DNA of 64,000 nt, from assembly GCF_030463565.1 (NCBI RefSeq), contig NC_134644.1, forward strand, positions 128,027,388 through 128,091,387. The letters run 5' to 3'. The position numbers and the translations under genes were made by a program. Numbering within the stretch: the stretch's first letter is position 1; each line of letters opens with the position of its first letter. Below, one piece after another: positions 13,976 through 25,200 of this stretch. The notes beneath the pieces are model-generated. The model saw only the letters and a list, made by a program, of their open reading frames with translations, ran no database searches and was not told where the DNA came from. The stretch is from Pelecanus crispus. Lineage: Eukaryota > Chordata > Aves > Pelecaniformes > Pelecanidae.

Positions 13976-16284
13976 TGATGGATCGCAGATCTGCAGAGTA
14001 GCTATGCTTGAAATGTGGGATCTATGAGAGACATCAGAGACACACTACAATTGAGAGAGAAGCACATTTCAGGGCAAGAAGTCATAACGTGCTGGCCCCA
14101 AGAGTTAGGTTCTTGCTCACTACGTGAGACTAGAGAGATCTGATTCTCTACTGACAGGACTGTAAGCACCCAGACCAAGGAGAGGTGGAAAGGAGATAAC
14201 ATTGGAAGTCAGCAACCATTCTTCAATCAGCAGTAATTATATTAAAGCTGCTGATTAACTTGTCTTCAGGAAAAGGCTCTGTTTAATGGGATGCCTCCAA
14301 ACACTTAACAGTGAAACCAAAATGATGGAAAAGAACACAGAAACACAATTAAATATTGAGCAAGAGATAACAGAAGGCTGATGCACATTAGTTGCTGTAA
14401 AGGGACAAAGCTAGAGGCTGGCCTGGATCGGCAAAAGTACAAATCCTGCTAAGAAGCAAGACCTCCACACTCTCAAGGAACTGCACAAAAAGATCCTTAA
14501 CCATCCCTATTCAAAGATGCTCTAGCATGGCAAGGAAGTTGATTTCTATGTATTTTTTGTGTAGATTTGTATTCTACAGTTGGTAAAGGAAAAGACAGTA
14601 AGATTCTATGCCACATCTCTTTGTGTGCATGTACAAACGTGTGTTTTTAGAGGTGCCAGCAGCCCTTTAAAGATCAAACACTGAATTCCCACACAGCTGG
14701 AGCTCCACCAGAGCGTGTACCTAAATCTCTGGGGAACCCAAAGAAACTGCTCTAGGCCCAAAAGGGCAGACAGATTAAAAGTGGGTTGCAGTTTTCATGA
14801 GAGATGTTAAACAGGGGTTCTGTACCACATGTGCTAAACAGTTGCGTGATCTCGTATCCTGATGCATAGAGGAGATATTTCACAGAAAGATGCACAAACC
14901 CAATTCCTCCCTTTACAAAACAACCCTTATAAGAACGGTTCCCTTAGATTTATAACAAATAATCCACATCCAAATCACAGACACATCTTTACAATTAGTC
15001 TTCTATTAAAACACAGATGAATAAAAAATAAATACGTATGAGTACATAAATGTGTATATATGCCAATCCCACACATAAAAATCCAATAAGCATTTCAGAA
15101 CACTAACATCTCTTGATAAAGCAATAAAATGAAATTATGTGGTTGATATTTGCACTTTTATGAGACTCAACAAGGCATACAACTCTTAACATCCAGTGTA
15201 TTTGTCCCAAAAGTGATCTAATGAACCTTTGTAAATTCATGGGCATAATGTGGCAGTCAAAACCATGTACAATTACACCATCATTGGGAAGAAAGTCCTG
15301 CGGCAAGTAATATCAAATGCAGCATCTCTGTGATGCGATTTCATTATGTTGTTGGCTCATTAGCATTAGCATATGATATGTAGAAGGAAAATAATGATTA
15401 CAAAACTCTTGAAATGCTACATTATGTCAGCTACCATTACGACAGAATGAGGAATAAGAAATGGTGTGCACACGAAGACGGTCTTTCAGAATTATGTGAT
15501 TCAGTTGGCCCACGACTCTTCTACACATGAATACTGTGACAGAAAATGTAAGGGTAATAAACGATTTATTTCACATATTATTCAACAATTTTTAATTACA
15601 CCCCCAGTCTTCCAATCCATCAAAGTAATATGAAGAAGACTGCAAGATTTCATTTGTAGAACAGTGTTGACTCACTGGTTTTACAGAAGGTAGAAAAATG
15701 TTAGTTTTCACTGCCTCAAATATTCAAGGGCTTTATTAAACTGAAGTGGTTTGCAAAAACTAACTACAGCAGATAAAACTGATTACAACTGGTTTTAAAT
15801 AATATTTGGAATTAAAATTTAGGAAAAACCCCATAAAAAATACCATCTGCAAAAACACTGTATCGTAAACACTGTACTCAACAGGTATCAAATTGTCCGT
15901 GCACAACCACAAACAGTATTAACTGTCTCCTAAGAAGTTCCAGATAAATACACAAATTAAAGTCTCCTGTCCTAAATTTTCAAAATCATGTAAAATCCTT
16001 GTGCTACCGGAGTCGGTAGCAAAACTCCTGTTCAATCAATGTGAACAGAACCCATTCTGTTTCTAGATCTCATAGTTACACAGGTAGCCTTGGAAATGCA
16101 TAAAAACTTCACAGAAATCCAGTCTTCTCTTTTTCCACACTGGACCGATCCTGAACTTCCAGAAGGTAATTCTCTAGGTTATACTCAACACACTTTGCTC
16201 TTGTGGTGTGAGTCAGTATGAGAGAAACAATCAAGCCTTGAAATGGGAAGCCATCATATGTCTGATCTTGTTTCTCTAACCTAC

Positions 16285-17330
16285 CAAGATGAGAGCTGGG
16301 ATGTAATTTGAGAGGTCTTCTAGTCCCGCACGTTCACCTAATGCAGGATCATGTTCAGGAGACATTCAGGAAGCAGATCAAGTTACCATGAGGTAACATC
16401 GCTTCCAATTGCTTCTGATAAACGACCATGTCAGCAGATCAAAATACAACACATTATCCAAAATTTTGCTAAAAAAGGTGTGAGCAACTGTTTATCAACA
16501 CTCAACACTAGATTTTAGATCCTCCCTGAGAGAAATCAAACCATTTCTTAAGACTGATAAAATGATTGCACAACCCCCCCCAGCACCTCTTCCAGTGCTT
16601 AAATACCCTTCTCGACACAATACTGACATAAGATCCAGCTTAAATTTCTCTTTGTGCAGCCAAAGCTTACATACTGTCTTTCTATAAAAGTGCTTGCATG
16701 AAGACTAACCGGCTGTCACGCTCTTACTCCCACAGTACTCGGACTGTTTCTCACAGTTCATCTTTTCTAAGCCTCTTAATATTCCTAATGTCATTCTGTG
16801 GATTATAAACTGTGTGCCAAAGCAAGCAGGACACGTTATTCAAGCTGATACCTGATCAGTACATCACCTACAGCAGTATATGTAACCGTTTGACATATCT
16901 ATGACACTTCACACTTAAGAGCTTTCTTCTCTTTATTATAACAGCCACAACATCGCTGACATACTAAGCCCCAGGTATCTTTTTTCCAGTCTGTTGTCTC
17001 TTACTTTATGTTCAAATTGTTGATTTTCTTTCCTCTAAGCACTGTACCTTGTTTACTGAATTTCTTCGTATTGATTTCTGGCATTGTATCACTTTTTCAA
17101 GAACATTTTAAATCATAAGCCTATTCTTCAAAGTGCTTTAGTATCACATGAAAATTTTACAAGAGTAATCTCCCTTCTGTTAGTTAATGAAGGTATTGAA
17201 CAGCAATGGAGCCAGGACAGAGATACAGCTCTGTAGGTAGGATCCTATTTGACAGAACCTCCTACTTTGACAGAGAACTTAAAATTACTCTTTAGAGTGA
17301 TGTGTTTCCATTTTACACTGATTTCGTCTC
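16285..17330 (-). mobile_element. Probable ancient CR1/L3-type LINE relic, minus orientation
   Basis: Several short segments in order look like a heavily diverged LINE of the CR1 group read in reverse. GAGAGGTCTTCTAGTCC near 16310 is followed by a CAGCACCTCTTCCAGTG-like stretch near 16581. Further on are TCATTCTGTGGATTATAAAC near 16792 and AGCAATGGAGCCAGGACAG near 17202, the latter like the family's 'not-yet-known, provisional' consensus region. Spacing is roughly as in CR1 3' ends. Similarity is weak and was judged by eye. Confidence 0.45.
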
Positions 17331-20300
17331 ACTTACCTCTACCTACTTTACTTATGAGAATGTGGGACAGCATCAGAAGTCCCACTGAAATGAAACGACA
17401 TATACCTCATTTGCTGCCCCTCCTCTTCTCAGCACAGGGAGTTACCCTCTAAAAAATGGCTTAGAGGACAGAAACAGTGTGGACATACCAAGATGAAAAT
17501 GTGGGACCTTAGGCCTTAATTTTTAATAGTATCTCTGATTTTTTAAACCATATTTTCCCAGGCCTATTCTTTGACTCAAGCCTCTATAATTTGCCCTTAG
17601 ATCTCTTTTATTCTGAAAGAGGATAAGCTGTCAAAGTTTTCTGGCTTGGAAAATCTCGGCACACTGGTGCTGTAGAAAAGCTGATTCAAGGCAGATTTAT
17701 AAGGGAAATCCTAAGATTGCAGTGCTGAGAAGAGGCAATGGCAACAAGAGCTTATCATTAACATTATTGCATTCTGGTGAGAAGAGGTCAATAAAAGTAG
17801 AGAACCAAACTCTGCTTTTATTTGTACTCATCACCTGGCTGTCTCAGAACTGCTTGTTTCCAACAGAAACCCAAACAGGCGGAAAAAGGCAGCTGTGTAA
17901 TGCTATGGATGCTGCTCTAGAACTGCAAAATGCTGATAACAGAAATATAAAAGTTGGAACGACATGACCCAAGCGCCACAATTGCTGTTGGTTGTAGCAT
18001 TTTGGCTGTGTCACTCCAGATCCTAGGGAACAGCACAAAATCCAAGTATCAGCTTATTCTGCTCTGCAGTTGCAGCAAATCACCTGAGCACGCAACTGTC
18101 CTGAAATCGGTGCCTGCCCATCTGCCCCACAGGCAAGAAGATGGCAGAATTATCACAACAGCAATACTCAGGGTTGCGTCTGAACTGTCTCATCGACACA
18201 TCTCCACCTGTTCTCTGTGTGCTTTTGAGTGGAAAAACTGAATCTCTGAATACCGATTAACATGCAGAATGAGCAGGAATAGATTTGTGAAGTGAAATAG
18301 CTAGCCCTAAGGATCTGATGTCCATGCTATAAGGATTTCAGAAGGTTTTACAGTGAACTGGTTCCAGTATGATACCATGGACTGAATGTATTTGGTGTAC
18401 TTGTGCGTTCCTAATACATCTGGTTTCAGTTCATTCAATTGGAATGCATTTTGTGTGCTCTGGGGTCACTCTGTGATGTAAACCAAAGCTTGGTAACTGG
18501 GGAAAGCTTGCTTCAAAAGCATAATGTACATGGACCTGATGATGCTAAAGGGTGCTTAAGTCTTTGCATTCATTAGGTCTGCCATTCCCTTTGCGAAGAA
18601 CTGCACTGGTTTTGTTGCCAAGGCCCTCCTCCAACTGTGAACAAGAGACAGACAGTGGCTGAGACATACAATTGCGGCATTCATGGCAGAGAAACGAGTT
18701 CAGCTGTGTGAAAATTTTGAAAATTGAACAGTATTTTTTCAGGCCAAATTTACCTTTATGAAGCAGAGTTGATTACACAAATTACTCTTTTAAGCTGCGT
18801 TGCGATCAGCTCAGCGGATAAATTGTGCAAAGCGTGGAGCATATTGAGCCACTGATACTAGTGCAAATACAATGCTGCAATGTGATGCACAACAGAGAGA
18901 TGGATGCCTCTACCTCGTCTCCTAGGGGCGCTTCAGGTTTGGAACCAATACATTCTGTTAGGTCAATATTGAACGTGTGCTAATAAATCCTTCCACAGAT
19001 TATCTAGCTTTTCGCAGGGCCAACCCGCTTATCCCTCCACTGTACTTCAGAGCTGGGTCCACCAGGAAACACACTACAGAGATAGCCAGGTGGCTGTAAA
19101 AAGAGGTAACTCGTGTCTGCTGGGCATAGCAATCCGAGTTTAGCACCAGTCCTGTTGACCAGAAAGGCGGCAAAGGTGGTAGCAATCTCCTCAGCAGAGC
19201 TGGGAAGCTGGAGGAGCAGGATGAGGTGAGGCTGTCGGCTGAAGGGGAGAACGGAGGAGATGGCAGCCAGCGGGCAATAAGATGTTGAAGAGCATGTCTC
19301 AGGCCTGGGAGGTGGTGAGAACAAAGCTGTGGTTGTGGTAGCAGCCCTGGGCATGGCAGGGTGAGGTGAGGAGGAGATTGTAGCAGCGATTAGTGTCTCC
19401 TTGCCTCTCCTTGCTGCATTCCTTTTGCATTTCTGGAAGACTTTAATGCATTGTGAGCAGCACTTCAGGAATGGGCAGACCTGCCATCACCTGACATGTG
19501 CTCCTGCAACCTGGAACACCAGGAAGATAGTGCAGATACCCCACCAGCTCGGCAGCACTGACCCCACGCAGCTGTATTTCTCTGGGTGTGACCTGTATCA
19601 TTTGGATTTATTTATTTATTTCCAGGATGTCCAGGTCCCGAGTCACCTTGGATAATAGAGAGCTGACTATTTGATTTCCCCTTTCTCAAACCTGTACTTA
19701 CCACAGTTTTCTAGAACATAGTTGAACAGATACTTCTCAGGTATGTTGGTTGATTCCTAGAGTTAGAAAAACTACCTGACATTTTCTGGCTTTTGCAATG
19801 TTCCCAAAAAACAAAATAATTTTAATATACTCAACTGAAATGTTTCAGTATGTGATTCTGTCTTTCGGTGATCACTTGCCGTGTAATTCATAAGTAGTAC
19901 GCAATGATTAAAAATTTTTTAAAAAATCTCATTTTGATTCTTCCCCTTCTGCATTTGTTTGCAGCTACTTTCATTCAAGTGATAAGGAAGAATGTAATAC
20001 AAGCGTTCCTTGTATTTGTAGTACAAACTCAAATATTTTAGGAAACTTACTTAAATAATAATGTCTGCTTATGCTAAAAATAGCTTTTTTATTTTTCCTC
20101 TGGTGATCTCAGTCAAGACTGTGGCTCCACTGTTCAAGCACAGACCTGTGCAACTTACTCCCAGTGCCCAGATGCAGCCTGCGGCATGTTTTATCCCACT
20201 CGCGCTGGAGACACACAAACAGGTTGGTACATTTTAACAAGCTGCTGTGCATAACAAGTTTCTGGTAAGCAACCTGGAGAAGGCTTGTGAAACCACAGTT

Positions 20301-21229
20301 ACTCCACCATCATTCATCCTTGCAGCGAGCAGGGCAGAACTCCTGGCCCAGGGAAGGAAAGGGAAGGGCTTGGTAGGAGCCGGGAGAAGCCAAGCGCCCT
20401 GGTTGGAGGCCAGGCTGGGAGGGCGTATGGTAAAAGCAAGAAGGCAAGAAGCACGGGGAACGCGGGGTAGGGGCTGCTTTGGGAAACTGAATGTAAAATA
20501 AAAGGTTGGGTGTTGTGCTGGTGGAAGCTGGCGTGTCCCCCACACTTGTAACAGGGAGCGGGGCGAGGGTGTGTGAACAGGGTGGCACGGCCCATCTCAG
20601 ACACCTGCACCTCAGCTAGAGCAAATTTGGATAATCTCCTGCAACGCACCTGCAATGTCCTGGGAACAAAACCCGGGTACCTCATAAGTCTGCAACCTAA
20701 CGCTCGTAAATTAAAATATCTAAGGATCCACACATTCATTTGAATTCTGCAGGCCTGTTATTTGCAAACATGAGGTTTAGTTCAAACTATTTAAAGTAAG
20801 TTTGGTTTTTTTTTTCCCCCCCTGGCTTTCGTATTTATTTCTCAAAGCCAAAGCATTCCTGCGCATGAAGAATTTGCACAGAGCCCTCTTGTTGCACAGA
20901 CAAGCACCCTCACAGAAATACCGAGTTACACCCAGCCTCTGTTTCTCTCAGAGGTGCAGGGCTTTTGAAGATGTTGCTACTCACTTAAACCCCAGCTAAC
21001 TTTGTTTCCACCAAGACCTCCTTACTTCGTAAAGAGCCAGCTCCTACCCTCGTACTCCATTTCAGCAAGACGCTGGCCAGGCGAAGGGCACCCTGCGTGT
21101 GGGTGCTGACCGAGCGGGCACAGGTAGGAGCCCGGAGGCGAGGGATGGCCGGGCCGGCGGGCAGAGCCCAGCTGGGCGCTCAGCCGCGGCGGAGGGGAGC
21201 GAGGAGCGCCCGGAGCCCTCGGGAGCCCC

Positions 21230-21331
21230 GACCCCGCCAAAGCGGGAGGGCCAGGCGGGGCCGCTCGACCCCCCCAAAGCGGGAAGGGCCAGGCGGGGCC
21301 GCTCGACCCCGCCAGAGCGGGAGGGCCAGCC
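21230..21331. repeat. 37-38 bp GC-rich tandem repeat, about 2.7 copies
   Basis: Units begin at 21230, 21267 and 21305. They share the cores AAAGCGGGA, GGGCCAGGCGGGGCC and GCTCGACC. The array lies in the first 150 bp of EPT1-like intron 1. Confidence 0.85.
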
Positions 21332-21376
21332 GCAGCCGGGTCCGCTCAGTCCCGACCCCCCGGCTCTGGCCCTTAC

Positions 21377-21433
21377 CTTGTACTGGCGGAAGCCGTCCAG
21401 CTGCCGGCCGCTGACATACCGCCACCGCCACAT
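21377..21433 (-). CDS. SELENOI-like: EPT1-like coding exon 1 (start codon, residues 1-19)
   Basis: Read on the minus strand, this exon encodes MWRWRYVSGRQLDGFRQYK and ends at a consensus donor (AAG|GTAAGG). The pattern YVS..QL.GF..YK matches the N-terminus of SELENOI/EPT1, which ends its first exon at the same YK. The ATG has a G at -3. It was chosen because the family proteins start three or four residues before the YVS motif. The frame stays open upstream for another 288 codons, but that extension is GC-rich repeat sequence with no family similarity. The exon lies in a CpG island, and a GGGA-repeat tract begins about ten bases upstream of the ATG. Confidence 0.9.
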
Positions 21434-21442
21434 CGCCGCGCC

Positions 21443-21469
21443 GGGAGGGAGGGAGGGAGGGGAGGGAGG
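21443..21469. repeat. (GGGA)n short tract
   Basis: A run of GGGA units on the plus strand (TCCC on the sense strand of the EPT1-like gene) starts ten bases upstream of its start codon, so it probably lies in the 5' UTR or core promoter. Confidence 0.8.
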
Positions 21470-21630
21470 CGGCGGGGCCGGGGCCGAGGCCGAGGGAGGG
21501 AAGGAAGGAGGCGGCGGGGCTGGGGCCGAGGGCGGGCGGAGGGCGGCTCCCCGGCCGCGCCCCTCGGGCTGGGGCCTGCCCCCCGCTGCCCGCCGCCCGC
21601 GGGGGCCCTCGCGTCCCGGCGCGGCGGGGG

Positions 21631-22054
21631 TGCCCGGGGCCGGGGGTGCCCGGGGCCGGGGGTGCCCGGGGGCTGGGTGCCCGGGGCCGGGGGTGCCCGG
21701 GGCCGGGGGTGCCCGGGGGCTGGGTGCGTGGGGCCGGGGGTGTCCGGGGCCGGGGGTGCGTGGGGCCGGGGGTGCCCGGGGGCTGGGTGCCCGGGGCCGG
21801 GGGTGCCCGGGGCCGGGGGTGCCCGGGGGCTGGGTGCGTGGGGCCGGGGGTGTCCGGGGCCGGGGGTGCGTGGGGCCGGGGGTGCCCGGGGGCTGGGTGC
21901 CCGGGGCCGGGGGTGCCCGGGGCCGGGGGTGCCCGGGGGCTGGGTGCGTGGGGCCGGGGCTGCCCGGGGCCGGGGGTGCGTGGGGCCGGGGGTGCGTGGG
22001 GCCGGGGGTGCCCGGGGGCTGGGTGCCCGGGGCCGGGGGTGCCCGGGGGCTGAG
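21631..22054. repeat. G-rich minisatellite, 27 units of 15-16 bp with a 110-bp higher-order period
   Basis: Four unit types can be read: A TGCCCGGGGCCGGGGG, B TGCCCGGGGGCTGGG, C with GCGTGG, and D with GTCCGG in place of GCCCGG. The order is AAB AABCDCB AABCDCB AABCACCB AB, so a seven-unit block of 110 bp repeats in tandem. Identical landmarks (GGCTGGGTGC) recur at 21671, 21781 and 21891. The array ends about 200 bp upstream of the EPT1-like ATG. The plus strand has dense G runs able to form G-quadruplexes. Reading frames through it are artefacts of its composition. Confidence 0.95.
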
Positions 22055-22290
22055 TGCCCGCCGGCGGTGGCCTCCCCAGGGCCGGCTCCCGCCCAGGCCC
22101 GCGGGACCGGGCGCTTGCCCGCGGCCCCAGCACGTCCCTGCGGCCGCGGTGCCGGCCGCGCTAGCGCCGCTTACAAACCTCGATGTCCTCACGTTGCTCG
22201 GCGCTGAGGTCAGCCTGCAGCAGCCGGCCGCACCCACAGCGGCCTTAACCCAAGCAACGCCGCGCCAGCGGGCCCCGAAACTCTTTTTCT

Positions 22291-25200
22291 GCTTCAAGCT
22301 GTATTAAAGATGCCGTCTTCACAGAAGGCGTGCCTGTGAAGCCAGTATGCAAAACAATGTTGTTTGAGTAACGTGTTTTAGAAACAAGGTGATACTGAGG
22401 ATTAAAGACTTTATTGCCATTCCTTTCCAGCCATAATCGGCCTCTTGCATCTTATTAAAACACCTGCACCGCAGCCCTTCACGCCACATCAGCCTGCAGT
22501 ACGTTCTGCACTTTCTGCTCCCCAGGGTTGCGAGGCACTGGTGTAGGCAAAAGGCTGGAAAACATCAGGAATAACGTTTCGGCTGCAAGCGCGTTTAAGC
22601 ATATGGCATGACACCTTGTGTTACCTTGGCTGTACGCTATCAGAGGGAGAGCTGAAATCATACACATCAGGGGCTGAGATCTGATTGACCAGATGGAATC
22701 TATCCAGAAAGGAAATCGATTAAAATCCATTACTTGCACCCCGCGAGCTCTTCCAGGCACCTAATGCATTGTGAAAGCCGGTGTTATTTTACAAACTGTG
22801 CAGCCTTGATAGGAATTAAATACAAGTTAAAATAGCTAAGTGCTAACTGTATACAATGGTCTTGTTCTTTGTTATTAATTACGCATTAATCACTTGAGAA
22901 GCTCTTACACCTATATTTTGCTTCCAGCAGCAGCATCTGAACTTCTGCTCTTGAAAACAACCCAGAACTGTAGCACTCGGCTTCAGGTTACCAAGTTAAA
23001 GCTCGATTCCTGTTAGGAAAGCTAAAGTATTTGGAGCTCATATTTTCAGTCAACTCTAATTTTAACTAGTCTTCATACCGTGGATTTTGATTTGGAATCC
23101 CCTTCACCTCTTATTGTTACTATTGCCTTTTTAAGTTGTATTATGCTATTGAAGGTTATCTATCATACAAGGTTATCTAAGAAAAGACTTGTGACCACTA
23201 CTGTACTCAGCGCAATCTTTTTATGCAAGTAAGTTACTAAAACTGACCAAACCAGTTTATAGTTATCACTTTCACTTCTTAACTCCAACACTCATAAGCC
23301 TCACACGCAAAAGCAGAAATTTGGCTGAACAACTGTTTGGACAGTGGTAGAAAAGGTGCCTGCTTTTCTGCAAGCTAGGTCACAAAGTATTTTTTCTCTT
23401 TGCAGGCCTCTAAATTTATGTTAAAAGAAGATGTGCTGTCACAAACATGTAGAAGATATATAGATAGAGCAGATACAGAACACGAGTTTTATTTCCTGTT
23501 CTTCTCTCGAAACTGTCTTGGTGATGAATGAAACACTTTTTTAAAAAAAACTCTCATAAACACTCCACTAAACAGAGAACGTAAAAGACTGCATATATGT
23601 AAAAATGCAATTTCATGAATTCGTACCTCAACATGTTCTGTGTCTCCTAATATGCACACCAAAGGAGGCAGCGTTAGATAAGCTGTACTGAAGAGAGGGA
23701 AACAGACTGGTGACTGGGTATGGAACATCACAGAGCAAGCTATGACACAAGTAACGCAATGTTTGAGAATACCGTGGAAATTACGCTGACATGTGCTAGC
23801 CTTCGATTTAAGAAGCTTCCTTGATTTAGGCATCACGATTCATACGAATGGTTGGCCCTTAAGACCAAGCACGCAGGCTAGCCAAGCCTAGGCGCAAGCA
23901 AAACCCACAGCCACGTGGTTTACTGCTACACCCGATGTTCTCACTGTTTCCTTCTTTACCCATGTATACGTTTAGAGGTTATTCTGTGGTTATATTTTTC
24001 AATCTATCTGAGATGTTTTCGAGTTCTTTTCCAGACAATTGTTTGAGCTGTGATCCAAGCTGTCTGTCCTACATGCAGGATTGTGGGAAGAGCAGTGAAA
24101 GCAGCCTTAGTGCTGTAGCACATTCTCTTGTGTCTTTTCTGGAAAACTAATGAGTTATAGCCTAAGTAAAGAGGAACTCTAACTGGCACCGGCACGCGAA
24201 TATTATAACCTGAACAAACTTCCATTTCATAAGCTTGAGCGCAGATGAGATGAGCATTAAGACAAAAGCCCAAATTGGAGCACAGTTAACTTTCACTATA
24301 GAAAAAGCTTAAGTTTTTTTAACAACTGTGGCTGGGATGTTTGTGACAGTTCACACTTTACTAAGTAAACAACCCAAACGTGGCTTTCTGCAGCACAGGG
24401 GGAAATAATTCAAGGCCAGATTTGAATCCAGTGAAATCAGCCAGAGAATTCTTGGGTCTTCAGTGCTGTCTACTAATTATGTGTAGTACTGAGAAGAAAG
24501 CAGTGATTTATGATTTTGAAAGAGCAAGCATATTGTACCACTGGTACATGCAAGAAAAAGTTAAAAAGAATAGCTATTCCACAGATACAAATGGTATTAA
24601 AAAAAAACCCAAACAAACAAACATCAAGACAAGTTATATTCTTAATCCATCAAAATGGTAGGCAAAGACATGAGGGCTCAAGATGTCTTAGAATAGATCC
24701 TTGGCTTTCAGTTTTCACTCTCTCTGTTACAAGTTATATTAAATTAATAATGATGGAGCTTCTTGCATAGGGAAAACTGCCTAGTATGGCAACTTTGGAT
24801 TTTAATAATTTATGACAGTGTCTTGTTTATTCCCCAACTTAAAGCTGACTGCTATGCAATAGCCTTTATCTAGAACGTATCTAATAGTACATTTCTGCCT
24901 ACTTCAAGAAGTAAGAAAAAGCAGAGATAAATCATGCAGACAGCAAACCCAAAATGCTCAGCTGCCAAAGCAGCCGAGCAAGGGACTGATGTATGGGGAG
25001 GAACGGATAGAGGGAGCGGTGTGGGACACTTCAGATTCTCTGAGAATGTGTAAGATGTAGGACTCAGGTGGTGCTTCCCTCCCCATCACTCCATGGGCTA
25101 GCATACATCTGTTAATATTCAGGATGTCTATGCTGTAAAAGAAGAAAGCTTTTCTAAGGTGGCTAGAACCAGTCTAGAGGCTCAATTTAAGTTTCAGGCT

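Larger units (their letters stand above)
7460..21376 (-). other. EPT1-like intron 1 (13,917 bp)
   Basis: This is the long first intron between the CpG-island exon and exon 2. It contains a minus-oriented CR1 fragment near 13.3-13.97 kb, a probable older CR1 relic near 16.3-17.3 kb, a short GC-rich islet at 11.64-11.87 kb, a 20-base T run at 12592-12611 and, next to exon 1, a 37-38 bp tandem repeat. The other stretches (7.5-11.6, 14-16.2 and 17.4-21 kb) hold nothing I can identify. The ORFs there of about 60-140 codons have no recognisable domains. Confidence 0.75.
1..21433 (-). other. SELENOI-like: Ethanolaminephosphotransferase-1-like gene (SELENOI paralogue), 5' portion, runs off the left edge
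   Basis: This is a gene-level span covering three coding exons read right to left, with introns of 13,917 and 6,103 bp. SELENOI-family enzymes are multi-pass ER/Golgi membrane proteins that transfer phosphoethanolamine from CDP-ethanolamine to diacyl- or alkyl-acylglycerol, making phosphatidylethanolamine and plasmalogen precursors. The 78 residues visible align without gaps to the SELENOI N-terminus as I recall it, and the exon 1/2 junction falls at the same place, between YK and YSAVD. The first four residues differ, and many positions in exons 1 and 3 are replaced. The next gene is SPIDR, not the neighbours I associate with SELENOI itself (human 2p23), so I read it as a paralogue. The catalytic DG-AR-G-D-D motif and any selenocysteine codon lie outside the window. 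A highly diverged SELENOI orthologue is the alternative. Confidence 0.85.
21060..22290. promoter_or_regulatory. CpG island with the EPT1-like promoter and first exon
   Basis: CpG-rich sequence of about 1.2 kb brackets coding exon 1 (minus strand). It includes the start of intron 1 (with a 37-38 bp tandem repeat), a GGGA tract just upstream of the ATG and a 424-bp G-rich minisatellite. No TATA box was recognised. A CpG-island promoter for the minus-strand gene is the natural reading; the exact transcription start cannot be placed. Confidence 0.75.

Noticed and set aside
18990..19360. 116-codon minus-strand frame (19004-19354)
   Set aside because: No start context, splice site or domain was recognised; it is Ser/Pro/Thr-rich low-information sequence in intron.
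21062..22307. Long overlapping open frames of 317-411 codons on the minus strand and 402 codons on the plus strand, rich in Gly/Pro/Arg and collagen-like in look
   Set aside because: They follow from a GC-rich minisatellite that lacks stop codons in all frames. Only the 57-bp exon 1 inside has family similarity and a splice donor.
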